64,000 bases of DNA from Ochrobactrum sp. RH2CCR150 (GTDB lineage: Bacteria; Pseudomonadota; Alphaproteobacteria; Rhizobiales; Rhizobiaceae), in contig JACGXE010000002.1 of NCBI GenBank assembly GCA_014138095.1, positions 434,001-498,000 of the forward strand, read 5' to 3'. Made by a program: the position numbers and the translations under genes. The stretch's first letter is position 1; each line of letters begins with the position of its first letter. Below are positions 43,539 to 52,881 of this stretch, in pieces. The notes beneath the pieces are model-generated. The model worked only from the letters and a program-made list of their open reading frames with translations. It searched no databases and was not told the DNA's origin.

Positions 43539-44732
43539 ATGACGAACCCTAAAGCCACCGAACCGTTTTCCCGCAATCTGGTTCGCATCGGACTGGTGCT
43601 GGCTGTGCTGCTTCTCGTGGCCGCGGGCGCAGCGTTCTATTACGCCTCGCGCGTTTCGGACAAGGCGCGCCATGCGGATGCTGAAGGCAAAATTCAGGTG
43701 GCGATCAATGCGAAAAGCTGTGAGCCGAACGAACTGACCGTTCCGGCTGGCCGCTCGGTGTTCGAGATCGTCAACAAGTCTGATCGCACGGTCGAGTGGG
43801 AAATTCTCGACGGCGTCATGGTGCTGGAAGAGCGCGAGAATATCGCGCCCGGTTTCAAGCAGACAATCACCGCGAAACTGGCGCCCGGCGAATATCAGAT
43901 CACCTGTGGTCTGTTGTCCAATCCGCGTGGCAAACTGACGGTGACGCCATCCGCCGCAAGCGATGCCGAAAAGGGCAAGAAACTGCCGCTCACCGCCTTC
44001 ATCGGCGCGCTGGCGGAATATCAGATTTATCTCGCAACCGAAGTGGCGGAATTCCAGAAGGCGACTGGCGATCTGTCGGCTGCGGTCGCTAGTGGCAATC
44101 TTGAAACTGCTCAGGCCGCCTATGGTCCGGCCCGCGCTGCCTATGCCCGCATTGCGCCTGTTTCGGAAGCCTTCTCCGATCTGGATACGGCCATCAATGC
44201 CCGTGCGGATTATTTCGAAAAGCGTGAGCAGGACCCCGCCTTCGGCGGCTTGCATCGTATCGAATATGGCCTGTTCGAGCAGAAATCAGCGGAAGGTCTG
44301 GCCCCGGTTGCAGGCAAGCTGGCACAGGATGCCGGTGCATTGAAGGAGCGTATTCGCGCCCTGCGTATTTCGCCTGATCGCATGCTGGCAGGCACCGCAT
44401 CGGCGCTTGATCGCTTCGCCTCCACGGCAGGCGATACAGGTGAAGACCGCTATGCCCATACTGACCTGCAAGCCTTTGCCGGTCTCATTGAAGGTGCGGC
44501 CAAGACGGCTGATGTGTTGCGTCCCATCGTGGACAAGGTCGATGCGAAGGCATTTGAAGGCATCGACAAGGAACTGGCTGCGGTGAAGGCTCTTTTGAGC
44601 GCCAATGCCGAAGGCAATGGTTTCAAGGCCTATGACAATCTCTCGTCTGATGACAAGGCGAAGATAAAGGACGGCGCTGCTTCGCTCGCCGCCCAATTCT
44701 CTAAACTCCGCGATCAATTGGGAGTGGATTAA
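43539..44732 (+). CDS. efeO: EfeO: periplasmic cupredoxin plus imelysin (M75) protein
   Basis: 397 residues. A signal anchor or signal peptide (LVRIGLVLAVLLLVAAGAAF) is followed by a cupredoxin-like domain (about 45-140: INAKSCEPNELTVPAGRSVF, ITCGLLSNPRGKL) and the M75 domain with GGLHRIEYGLFEQ, the GxHxxE metal motif. It binds iron for EfeU. The stop overlaps the efeB start (TAATG). Confidence 0.94.
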   Translation: MTNPKATEPFSRNLVRIGLVLAVLLLVAAGAAFYYASRVSDKARHADAEGKIQVAINAKSCEPNELTVPAGRSVFEIVNKSDRTVEWEILDGVMVLEERENIAPGFKQTITAKLAPGEYQITCGLLSNPRGKLTVTPSAASDAEKGKKLPLTAFIGALAEYQIYLATEVAEFQKATGDLSAAVASGNLETAQAAYGPARAAYARIAPVSEAFSDLDTAINARADYFEKREQDPAFGGLHRIEYGLFEQKSAEGLAPVAGKLAQDAGALKERIRALRISPDRMLAGTASALDRFASTAGDTGEDRYAHTDLQAFAGLIEGAAKTADVLRPIVDKVDAKAFEGIDKELAAVKALLSANAEGNGFKAYDNLSSDDKAKIKDGAASLAAQFSKLRDQLGVD

Positions 44733-46051
44733 TGACCAAGAAATTTTTGAAAACTGATAATCCTGTTTCACCTTCACGCCGCGCATTGCTGCTCGGCGCC
44801 GGGGCAACCGGCGTTGCCGGCGCCGTGGCGGGCGTGTTGAACCCACAACCGGCCCATGCGCTGTCTTCCGACAGCGTGACCAATGCGCCGGAAAGCGACA
44901 AAATTCACGAAAGCCAGACTTTCCATGGCGTTCACCAACCGGGCATTGTCAATGCACGGCCGGCGGCTGGTCTGGTTGCGGCCTTCGACGTTCTGGCGCG
45001 GGATCGTGGTGAACTCGAACGCATGTTCAAACTCCTGACCGAGCGCGCAGCCTTTCTGATGAAGGGCGGCGAGCCGCAGCAGCTTGACGCGAAGTTTCCC
45101 CCATCGGATTCGGGCATTCTCGGCCCGACCGTGACGCCGGATAATCTGACCGTGACGATTGCGCTCGGCCACTCGTTATTCGATGACCGGTTTGGTCTGA
45201 AGCCGATGAAGCCCAAGCTGCTCCAGCGCATGACCGGCTTTCCCAATGACGCCTTGCAGAAGGATATCTGCCACGGCGATTTGATGATCCAGTTCTGCTC
45301 CAACACGCCGGACACCAATATTCACGCGCTCCGCGACATCATGAAGAACATGCCGGACTTGCTGATGGTGCGCTGGAAGCAGGAAGGCACTGTGCCGGTC
45401 CAGCCGCCGCACTCACCGAAAGCCAAGGAAAGCGCGCGTAACTTCCTTGGTTTCCGCGATGGCTCGGCAAATCCGGATGCCTCCGACAAGAAGCTGATGC
45501 AGCAGGTCGTCTGGGTGCAGAAGGAAAGCGACGAGCCTGATTGGGCCGCCGATGGCAGCTATGTCGCGGTGCGCATCATCCGCAACATGGTGGAGCGTTG
45601 GGACCGCACGCCGTTGCAGGAGCAGGAGACGATTTTCGGTCGTCGCAAGGATAGCGGCGCGCCGTTCGACGGCAAGACCGAAGCCGATGTGCCGGATTTT
45701 GCCAAGGATCATGAAGGCAAGGTCACGCCGATGGATTCGCACATCCGTCTGGCCAATCCGCGTGATGCAATGGCGCATGAGAACCTGATCCTGCGGCGTC
45801 CTTTCAACTATTCGAACGGCGTCACCAAGTCGGGTCAGCTCGATATGGGACTTCTGTTCATCGCCTATCAGGCCAATCTCGAAAAGGGTTTCATCACTGT
45901 TCAGAACCGCCTCAATGGCGAGCCGCTGGAAGAATATATCAAGCCCATCGGCGGCGGATATTTCTTCGCGCTGCCGGGCGTGAAGGACAATCAGGACTAT
46001 TACGCACGTGGATTGCTTGCGGCGAGCGGGCCGCAAAACGCCCGCGGGTGA
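44732..46051 (+). CDS. efeB: EfeB: Tat-exported Dyp-type heme peroxidase
   Basis: 439 residues. The twin-arginine signal SRRALLLGAGATGVAGAVAG ends near PAHA. Dyp features: GFRDGSANPDA (GXXDG distal Asp), MDSHIRLANPRDAMAHE, LRRPFNYSNGV and GLLFIAYQANLEKGF. Reported roles are peroxidase and iron release or oxidation for the EfeUO system. A palindrome at 46107-46147 separates it from the next M75 gene. Confidence 0.94.
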   Translation: MTKKFLKTDNPVSPSRRALLLGAGATGVAGAVAGVLNPQPAHALSSDSVTNAPESDKIHESQTFHGVHQPGIVNARPAAGLVAAFDVLARDRGELERMFKLLTERAAFLMKGGEPQQLDAKFPPSDSGILGPTVTPDNLTVTIALGHSLFDDRFGLKPMKPKLLQRMTGFPNDALQKDICHGDLMIQFCSNTPDTNIHALRDIMKNMPDLLMVRWKQEGTVPVQPPHSPKAKESARNFLGFRDGSANPDASDKKLMQQVVWVQKESDEPDWAADGSYVAVRIIRNMVERWDRTPLQEQETIFGRRKDSGAPFDGKTEADVPDFAKDHEGKVTPMDSHIRLANPRDAMAHENLILRRPFNYSNGVTKSGQLDMGLLFIAYQANLEKGFITVQNRLNGEPLEEYIKPIGGGYFFALPGVKDNQDYYARGLLAASGPQNARG

Positions 46052-46106
46052 GGTGGAGGCATTTCCCAACTGGCCCAAGCTGTTTGGTGAAATGCATAAA
46101 CAAGAT

Positions 46107-46147
46107 GACAGAGCGTTTTTGAACGGTTGAGGCCGGAACGCTCTGTC
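46107..46147. repeat. Palindrome between efeB and the M75 gene
   Basis: GACAGAGCGTT (46107-46117) and AACGCTCTGTC (46137-46147) pair perfectly. The AGAGCG/CGCTCT core recurs in the palindrome after the iol regulator (58540-58580). May be a small intergenic repeat used as a processing site or weak terminator. Confidence 0.5.
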
Positions 46148-46169
46148 GATCATCATGGAGAGGCTAAAC

Positions 46170-47009
46170 ATGAAGTATCGTCTGCCCCTGAATGTTACTG
46201 GGCTCGCTTCGGCCTGCGCCGTTGCACTCTCGCTCAGCTTCGGCGCTGCCAAGGCCGAGGTTTCGCCGCTGGATCTCGTCCAGCCGATTGCCGACTATAA
46301 GGTCTATGTGCAGGAGCACCTCGACATTCTCGTGAAGGATACCAAGGCTTTCACGGATGCGATCAAAGCTGGCGATCTGGCGAAGGCCAAGGAACTCTAT
46401 CCGTCTTCGCGCGTCTCCTATGAAAAGATCGAGCCGATTGCCGAGCTTTTCGCCGATCTCGATGCATCCATCGACAGCCGCGCCGACGATCATGAAAATG
46501 GTGAGAAGTCGGACGACTTCACCGGGTTCCATCGCCTCGAATATGGTCTGTTCGCACAGAACACGACCGACGGCCTGGCTCCTTTTGCCGACAAGCTCTA
46601 TGCCGATGTTCTAGAACTCCAGAAGCGCGTCAAGGATCTGACCGTTCCGCCGGAAAAGGTCGTGGGTGGTGCAGCCGCGCTCATGGAAGAAGTGGCCGCT
46701 GGCAAGATTTCCGGTGAAGAAGACCGTTACAGCCACACTGACCTTTGGGATTTCAAGGCCAATGTCGATGGCGCGCAGAAGATTGTCGAGCTGTTCAAGC
46801 CGCTGATCGAGAAGGAAAATCCTGATCTGATCAAGAAGGTTGAAGCCAACTTCAAGACCGTTGACGATATTCTTGCCAAGTACAAGAAGGGCGACGGTTA
46901 CGAGACCTATGACAAGCTGTCGGAAGACGACCGCAAGGCGCTTGCCGGTCCGGTGACGACGCTGGCCGAAGACCTGTCCACGCTGCGCGGCACGCTTGGC
47001 CTGAACTAA
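46170..47009 (+). CDS. EfeM/EfeO-type imelysin (M75) periplasmic protein
   Basis: 279 residues from the ATG at 46170 (GGAGAGG upstream). Signal peptide MKYRLPLNVTGLASACAVAL then cleavage near AKA. The mature protein is the M75 domain only, with GFHRLEYGLFAQ (GxHxxE) and EDRYSHTDLWDFKANVDGA. It lacks the cupredoxin domain of EfeO. It is probably an extra iron-binding component of the Efe system and is followed by a terminator. Confidence 0.9.
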   Translation: MKYRLPLNVTGLASACAVALSLSFGAAKAEVSPLDLVQPIADYKVYVQEHLDILVKDTKAFTDAIKAGDLAKAKELYPSSRVSYEKIEPIAELFADLDASIDSRADDHENGEKSDDFTGFHRLEYGLFAQNTTDGLAPFADKLYADVLELQKRVKDLTVPPEKVVGGAAALMEEVAAGKISGEEDRYSHTDLWDFKANVDGAQKIVELFKPLIEKENPDLIKKVEANFKTVDDILAKYKKGDGYETYDKLSEDDRKALAGPVTTLAEDLSTLRGTLGLN

Positions 47010-47032
47010 TCAGTTCCAGCAATGGAAAATGG

Positions 47033-47061
47033 AAATGGCGGTCATTGCCCGCCATTTTCTT
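47033..47061. terminator. Bidirectional terminator
   Basis: AAATGGCGG (47033-47041) and CCGCCATTT (47049-47057) form a 9-bp stem followed by TCTTTT. It separates the rightward M75 gene from the leftward Lrp-type regulator. Confidence 0.85.
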
Positions 47062-47065
47062 TTGG

Positions 47066-47560
47066 TCAGATTGCGCCCGGATAGACTCTCACCGGCCGAT
47101 TATCCTTGACGGATTCCATCACCACGAAGGTCGATGTGCTTGCCACATTGGGCAGGCTGGAAATCTTTTCGCCCAGCACTTCACGGTAGCGACGGATATT
47201 GGGCGTTCGCACTTTCAGAAGATAGTCGAACGAGCTTGCGATCATGTGGCACTCTTCAACTTCGCGAATCTTGCGAACGGCAACGTTGAAAGCATTGAGC
47301 GCCGCCTCGCGCGTATCCGACAGTTTGACGGTCGTAAAAGCGATGTGATCGATACCCAGTTTTTCCGGATCGATCGCTGCGCGAAAGCCCAGAATATAGC
47401 CTTCATCAACCAGCCTTTTCAGTCGCGCCTGGCATGGCGTCTTGGAAAGACCGACCTTTTTTGACAGCTCGGTTACCGGAATTCTGCCATCTTCGCTGAG
47501 CACTTCCAGAATGCGCCGGTCGAACTGATCCAGATCGTCTACAGACTCTATTTTTCGCAT
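47066..47560 (-). CDS. putR: Lrp/AsnC-family regulator, probable PutR
   Basis: 164 residues. HTH near 18-45 (DRRILEVLSEDGRIPVTELS, KKVGLSKTPCQARLKRLVDE) and an AsnC ligand domain (ECHMIASSFDYLLKVRTPNI). Divergent from putA. In Rhizobiales and Brucella an Lrp-type PutR activates putA in response to proline. Name is by position and family. Confidence 0.88.
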   Translation of the reverse strand: MRKIESVDDLDQFDRRILEVLSEDGRIPVTELSKKVGLSKTPCQARLKRLVDEGYILGFRAAIDPEKLGIDHIAFTTVKLSDTREAALNAFNVAVRKIREVEECHMIASSFDYLLKVRTPNIRRYREVLGEKISSLPNVASTSTFVVMESVKDNRPVRVYPGAI

Positions 47561-47721
47561 TCATTTTGCCTTTACAAATCGCGATAATAAGATCGTTTTT
47601 CCTTTATATGGTTCAATTCAAGGCAGAATGCAATTTGCGCCGATGATAGTGTGCACCCAAATAAAACAGAGGTAAACTGGGCGCTACGCCCGGGCCTGTT
47701 CTCTTTTGCGAGCCTTGCATC

Positions 47722-50700
47722 ATGACCGATAAAATTCCTGCTTCAACAAATCCGGTTTTCCAGAATTTTGCGCCGCCGATCCGCGAGCAGAGCGCTCTGC
47801 GTCAGATTATTACGAGCGCCTATCGCCGCTCGGAAGCGGAATGTGTGACGGCTCTGGTTGAGCAGGCGACGCTCCCGGAAGAAACCCGCAAATCCGTTCG
47901 TGCTACCGCTCGCAAGCTGATCGAGGCGCTGCGCGCCAAGCACAAGGGCACCGGCGTTGAAGGTCTGGTGCATGAATATTCGCTGTCGAGCCAGGAAGGC
48001 GTGGCGCTGATGTGCCTTGCCGAAGCGCTGCTGCGTATTCCGGACATGGCAACCCGCGATGCGCTCATCCGCGACAAGATTTCCAATGGCGACTGGAAGT
48101 CCCATATTGGCGGCGGTCGTTCGCTGTTCGTCAATGCGGCAACCTGGGGCCTCGTCGTCACGGGCAAGCTCACCAACACCGTCAACGATCGCGGCCTTTC
48201 GGCTGCGCTGACGCGCCTTATCGCCCGCTGCGGCGAGCCGGTCATCCGTCGTGGCGTCGATATGGCCATGCGCATGATGGGCGAGCAGTTCGTCACCGGC
48301 GAAACCATCGACGAAGCGCTGAAGCGCGCCAAGCCGCTGGAAGAGCGCGGTTTCCGTTATTCCTACGACATGCTGGGCGAGGCTGCGACCACCGCTGCCG
48401 ACGCCGAGCGTTACTACAAGGATTACGAAACAGCCATTCACGCCATTGGCCGCGCTTCTGCCGGGCGTGGCATCTATGACGGTCCCGGCATTTCCATCAA
48501 GCTTTCGGCGCTGCATCCGCGTTATGTCCGCTCGCAGAGCGAACGCGTCATGGGTGAATTGCTGCCCAAGGTGAAGGCGCTTGCTGCAATCGCCAAGTCC
48601 TACAATATCGGTCTCAATATTGATGCTGAAGAAGCCGACCGTCTGGAACTGTCGCTCGATCTGTTGCAGAGCCTGATCGAAGATCCGGATCTGGCCGATT
48701 GGGAAGGCATTGGCTTCGTGGTGCAGGCCTATGGCAAGCGCTGCCCGTTTGTGCTCGATTTTATCATCGATCTGGCTCGGAGTAACAAGCGCCGCGTCAT
48801 GGTGCGTCTGGTGAAGGGTGCCTATTGGGATGCCGAAATCAAGCGCGCGCAGGTGGACGGTCTGGAAGACTTCCCGGTCTATACCCGCAAGGTGCACACC
48901 GACGTTTCCTACATCGCCTGCGCCCGCAAGCTGCTGGCGACAACCGATGCCGTCTTCCCGCAGTTTGCGACCCACAATGCGCAGACGCTGGCGACGATCT
49001 ATCACATTGCCGGACAGGATTTCAAAACCGGCCAGTTTGAATTCCAGTGCCTGCACGGCATGGGCGAGCCGCTTTATGACGAAGTTGTCGGCCCGTCCAA
49101 GCTTGGCCGTCCGGCCCGCATTTATGCGCCGGTTGGTACGCATGAAACGCTGCTGGCCTATCTGGTCCGCCGTCTGCTCGAAAATGGCGCAAACTCGTCC
49201 TTCGTCAATCGCATTGGCGATGAAAACGTGTCGGTCGATGAACTCGTTGCCGATCCGGTCGAGGTCGTGCGCTCCATGGCTGTCGTCGGTGCGCGCCATG
49301 ACCAGATTGCGCTGCCGGAAGGCCTCTATGGCGCTCGCCAGAATTCTGCCGGTTTCGACCTGTCCAACGAAGTGACGCTCGATGCGCTGAGCAAGAAGCT
49401 TGAAGCAACGGCAGATCGCAACTGGACATCCGAGCCGCAGGTTGCAGGCGCTAAGGTCAAGGGCGCAAGCCGTCCGGTACTCAACCCGGGTGATCGCGAA
49501 GATGTTGTCGGCACGGTTACGGAAATCGATGCCGCCGATGTTGCCAAGGCGATGGCTGTCGCAAAGACTGCGACTGCAAGCTGGTCGGCGGTTGCGCCCA
49601 CTGAGCGCGCTGCCTGCCTTGATCGCGCAGCCGACATCATGCAGCGCGACATGCCGGAGCTTCTTGGTCTTGTGATGCGTGAAGCTGGCAAGTCCATGCC
49701 GAACGCTATTGCCGAAGTGCGCGAAGCCATCGACTTCCTGCGTTATTACGCCGAACAGACCCGTCGCACATTTGGCGTTGCCCATAGGGCGCTCGGTCCT
49801 ATCGTCTGCATCAGCCCGTGGAACTTCCCGCTCGCTATCTTCACCGGCCAGATTGCTGCAGCACTTGTCGCTGGCAATCCGGTTCTGGCGAAGCCTGCCG
49901 AAGAAACGCCGCTGATTGCTGCGCAGGGCGTGCGCATCCTGCATGAAGCCGGTATTCCAGCTGATGCACTTCAGCTTCTGCCAGGCGATGGCCGTATCGG
50001 TGCAGCACTGGTTGCCGCGCCGGAAACCTGTGGCGTGATGTTCACCGGCTCGACCGAAGTTGCGCGTCTCATTCAGGCCCAGCTTGCGTCCCGTCTGCTG
50101 CCAAATGGCAAGCCGATTCCGCTGATCGCCGAAACCGGCGGCCAGAACGCGATGATCGTCGATTCTTCGGCTCTCGCCGAGCAGGTCGTCTTCGACGTTA
50201 TCGCTTCCGCTTTCGACAGCGCCGGTCAGCGTTGCTCGGCGCTGCGTGTGCTCTGCCTGCAGGAAGACGTGGCCGACCGCATTCTGGCTATGCTGAAGGG
50301 CGCGCTGCGCGAACTGTCCATCGGTCGCACCGACAAGCTGAAGGTCGATATTGGTCCGGTCATTACTGACGAAGCCAAGGGCATCATCGAAAAGCACATT
50401 CAGGGCATGCGTGAGCTTGGCCGCAAGGTTGAACAGCTTCCGCTTGGACCGGAAACGGCCAAGGGTACCTATGTTGCACCGACCATTATCGAAATCGAAA
50501 CACTGCGCGATCTGAAGCGTGAAGTGTTCGGCCCGGTTCTGCATGTGGTGCGCTACAAGCGCGACGACATGGAGCGCCTGATCGACGATATCAACGCAAC
50601 GGGCTATGGCCTGACCTTCGGTCTGCATACGCGCCTTGACGAAACCATCGCCAATGTCGCCGATCGTATCCGTGTCGGTAACATCTATATCAACCGCAAC

Positions 50701-51405
50701 GTCATCGGTGCGATTGTCGGCGTGCAGCCTTTTGGCGGTCGGGGCCTGTCCGGCACCGGCCCGAAGGCTGGCGGTCCGCTCTATCTTGGACGCTTGGTCG
50801 ATACCGCGCCGATCCCGCCGCGTCACAGCTCGGTTCACACTGACGCAGCGCTCAAAGATTTCGCAAAGTGGCTTGGTCAGCGCGGCATGAATGATCTGGC
50901 GCAGGCAGCGCGTGAGACGGGCAGTGTTTCGGCGCTTGGTCTCGATATCGAGCTGCCGGGTCCGGTCGGCGAACGCAACCTCTATGCGCTGCATCCGCGC
51001 GGCCGCATACTGCTGGTTCCGCAGACCGAAATCGGTCTCTATCGCCAGCTGACCGCAGTACTCGCTACTGGCAACACGGCGGCGATCGATGCGGCTTCTG
51101 GCTTGCAGGCAAGCCTGAAAGACCTTCCGGCCAGTGTCGTTGCCCGCATCAGCTGGAGCAAGGACTGGCAGGCGGATGCGCCTTTCGCCGGTGCGCTTGT
51201 TGAAGGCGACAGCGCGCGTATTCTGGAGGTCAACCAGAAGATCGCAGGGCTGCCGGGACCGTTGGTTCTGACGCAGGCTGCATCGACGGAAGAACTGGCC
51301 GCAAAGGACGACGCTTACTGCCTCAACTGGCTGTTGGAAGAGGTTTCCACCTCGATCAACACGACGGCTGCGGGCGGCAATGCCAGCCTGATGGCAATCG
51401 GCTGA
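47722..51405 (+). CDS. putA: Bifunctional proline dehydrogenase/P5C dehydrogenase PutA
   Basis: 1227 residues. PRODH region (about 100-490): RYSYDMLGEAATTAADAERY, GISIKLSALHPRY, GLNIDAEEADRLELSLDLL, RVMVRLVKGAYWDAEIKRAQ, FATHNAQTLATI and FEFQCLHGMGEP. P5C dehydrogenase region: GPIVCISPWNFPLAIFTGQI, LIAETGGQNAMIVDSSALAE with the Glu, and DSAGQRCSALRVLCLQ with the catalytic Cys. A C-terminal ALDH-like tail (about 1030-1227) is of the long-PutA type. There is no N-terminal ribbon-helix-helix domain, in keeping with a separate PutR regulator. It converts proline to glutamate. Confidence 0.96.
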   Translation: MTDKIPASTNPVFQNFAPPIREQSALRQIITSAYRRSEAECVTALVEQATLPEETRKSVRATARKLIEALRAKHKGTGVEGLVHEYSLSSQEGVALMCLAEALLRIPDMATRDALIRDKISNGDWKSHIGGGRSLFVNAATWGLVVTGKLTNTVNDRGLSAALTRLIARCGEPVIRRGVDMAMRMMGEQFVTGETIDEALKRAKPLEERGFRYSYDMLGEAATTAADAERYYKDYETAIHAIGRASAGRGIYDGPGISIKLSALHPRYVRSQSERVMGELLPKVKALAAIAKSYNIGLNIDAEEADRLELSLDLLQSLIEDPDLADWEGIGFVVQAYGKRCPFVLDFIIDLARSNKRRVMVRLVKGAYWDAEIKRAQVDGLEDFPVYTRKVHTDVSYIACARKLLATTDAVFPQFATHNAQTLATIYHIAGQDFKTGQFEFQCLHGMGEPLYDEVVGPSKLGRPARIYAPVGTHETLLAYLVRRLLENGANSSFVNRIGDENVSVDELVADPVEVVRSMAVVGARHDQIALPEGLYGARQNSAGFDLSNEVTLDALSKKLEATADRNWTSEPQVAGAKVKGASRPVLNPGDREDVVGTVTEIDAADVAKAMAVAKTATASWSAVAPTERAACLDRAADIMQRDMPELLGLVMREAGKSMPNAIAEVREAIDFLRYYAEQTRRTFGVAHRALGPIVCISPWNFPLAIFTGQIAAALVAGNPVLAKPAEETPLIAAQGVRILHEAGIPADALQLLPGDGRIGAALVAAPETCGVMFTGSTEVARLIQAQLASRLLPNGKPIPLIAETGGQNAMIVDSSALAEQVVFDVIASAFDSAGQRCSALRVLCLQEDVADRILAMLKGALRELSIGRTDKLKVDIGPVITDEAKGIIEKHIQGMRELGRKVEQLPLGPETAKGTYVAPTIIEIETLRDLKREVFGPVLHVVRYKRDDMERLIDDINATGYGLTFGLHTRLDETIANVADRIRVGNIYINRNVIGAIVGVQPFGGRGLSGTGPKAGGPLYLGRLVDTAPIPPRHSSVHTDAALKDFAKWLGQRGMNDLAQAARETGSVSALGLDIELPGPVGERNLYALHPRGRILLVPQTEIGLYRQLTAVLATGNTAAIDAASGLQASLKDLPASVVARISWSKDWQADAPFAGALVEGDSARILEVNQKIAGLPGPLVLTQAASTEELAAKDDAYCLNWLLEEVSTSINTTAAGGNASLMAIG

Positions 51406-51430
51406 TTGCTTGTCATTTGAATGTTTGGAA

Positions 51431-51455
51431 AAGGCGGCTTTCGTGCCGCCTTTTT
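51431..51455 (+). terminator. Terminator of putA
   Basis: AAGGCGGC (51431-51438), loop, GCCGCCTT (51445-51452) and T-run; strong rho-independent terminator 25 bp after putA. Confidence 0.93.
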
Positions 51456-51535
51456 CTTTGCGTTCATAGATTTGTCATCGGAGAAGGATAGGCGCATCGA
51501 ACGTTCATTCGTTCGATTCTCACTGGGAAACAGCC

Positions 51536-52336
51536 ATGACTTTGCAATCTCGACAGGATCTCGACACGCGGCTTGCTCTTGCACAGGCCCTCGCGCAAAA
51601 AGCGGGTGCAAAGGCGCTGGATTATTTTAATCGTCGCGAGACGCTGGTGATCGAAACCAAGGGCGACTTGCAGGATGTGGTGTCTATCGCAGATCGTGAT
51701 GTCGAGCAGCTCATTCGCGCCCGGGTTTCGGATGAATTTGCCGAAGACGGATTTCTCGGTGAAGAGTTCGGGCTGAACGGGGGATCTTCCGGTTATACCT
51801 GGGTGGTCGATCCCATTGATGGCACCAGCCCCTTCGTCAATGGCATGCCGAGCTGGTGCGTTTCCATTGCTGTTCTCAAGGATGGTGAACCCGTTGTCGG
51901 TGTCATCTATGCGCCATGCTTCGACGAGCTTTATGTATCAGCTGAAGGGCAGGGCGCGACCCTCAACGGCAAGACGCTGACGCTCGATCCGTCGCGCACC
52001 ATTCGCAATGCGGTTACCGGTATTGGTGCAAACCATCACGTCACCCCGCAGACGATTGCGAAGATAGTCGAGAACCTGCTTGAAGCAGGCGGCACGTTCA
52101 TTCGCAACGGTTCTGGCGCGCTGATGATTGCCTATGTGGCAGCAGGGCGTCTCGTTGGTTATTACGAGCCCTTTATGCGCGCTTGGGACTGCATGGCGGG
52201 CATCTGCCTTGTGCGCGAGGCTGGCGGTTACACCCATCCTTTTCCGACCGATGGTGAAAACCTCACCAAGGGGAACAAAGTCTTCGTTGCCGGTCCCGGC
52301 GCAGTGGATGATCTGAAGAAAGTCGCTGGACTATAA
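51536..52336 (+). CDS. Inositol monophosphatase-family phosphatase
   Basis: 266 residues. IMPase motifs: GDLQDVVSIADRDVEQLI, GEEFG, VVDPIDGTSPFVNGMPSWCV (DPIDGT metal site) and MRAWDCMAGICLVREAGG (WDxxAG). Substrates in the family include inositol phosphates, histidinol phosphate and 3'-phosphoadenosine phosphates. It is a stand-alone gene with its own terminator; closeness to the iol genes may be chance. Similar proteins in this group are often annotated as histidinol-phosphatase-like. Confidence 0.9.
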   Translation: MTLQSRQDLDTRLALAQALAQKAGAKALDYFNRRETLVIETKGDLQDVVSIADRDVEQLIRARVSDEFAEDGFLGEEFGLNGGSSGYTWVVDPIDGTSPFVNGMPSWCVSIAVLKDGEPVVGVIYAPCFDELYVSAEGQGATLNGKTLTLDPSRTIRNAVTGIGANHHVTPQTIAKIVENLLEAGGTFIRNGSGALMIAYVAAGRLVGYYEPFMRAWDCMAGICLVREAGGYTHPFPTDGENLTKGNKVFVAGPGAVDDLKKVAGL

Positions 52337-52340
52337 GAAA

Positions 52341-52369
52341 AAGCCCCGGAAATCCGGGGCTTTTTTTAG
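52341..52369 (+). terminator. Terminator of the phosphatase gene
   Basis: AAGCCCCGG, AAAT, CCGGGGCTT and TTTTT. It ends the phosphatase transcript; the leftward orphan gene ends at 52366 inside its T-run flank. Confidence 0.93.
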
Positions 52370-52788
52370 GCATCTTGGATTTCCCATTGGTCAACACTTC
52401 GCCCAACAAAATAGGCATATGGATCGTTGGGTATACCAGAGAGATACTCGGAGACTGATCCAGTATTGGTGGTGATAGTCTCCGCATCGCGATCGTAAAT
52501 GAGCTCCATCGGCGATTGAGATCTCCGTTTGACAAGCCACGCGCAAGACGATCCGTTAGGGATGTTTGGGTTGTTGTCGCCGAGCTGAATCAGTTGGGCA
52601 TCAAGATGTGGTACTTCAAGAGTGAAGACGTTTTCAGCCATCCGATTCAAATGCCATATATAGTCAGCATTGATATTTGCGTCGTCTTCCAACAATAGAA
52701 CTGTATATGTCCCATTGTCTGTTGGTTCGGGAAGATATGCTAAATACTTGCGGTAGGTTGTGTTATATATTCTTACCAATCTTGCCAT
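52366..52788 (-). CDS. Unrecognised 140-aa protein
   Basis: 140 residues from the ATG at 52788, with GAGGA 5 bp upstream; 11 earlier in-frame codons to 52821 have no ribosome site. Starts MARLVRIYNTTYRKYLAYLP; rich in Asp/Asn (LLLEDDANINADYIWHLNR). No signal peptide, membrane span or known domain. Base composition is clearly more AT-rich than adjacent genes, which points to recent acquisition. No partner gene is seen. Confidence 0.65.
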   Translation of the reverse strand: MARLVRIYNTTYRKYLAYLPEPTDNGTYTVLLLEDDANINADYIWHLNRMAENVFTLEVPHLDAQLIQLGDNNPNIPNGSSCAWLVKRRSQSPMELIYDRDAETITTNTGSVSEYLSGIPNDPYAYFVGRSVDQWEIQDA

Positions 52789-52881
52789 TGTATCCTCTAA
52801 ACTTGACCATTTGTAAATCAAATTAGAGGTTTTAATAAAGTTCTATCAAGCTGGCAGCATTGCCATCTTTACCCTCACCTT

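Noticed and set aside
47743..50994. Long minus-strand frame (1083 codons) opposite putA
   Set aside because: It mirrors the codon structure of putA, whose motifs are complete; the antisense protein is rich in Arg/His/Asp with no recognisable domain or ribosome site.
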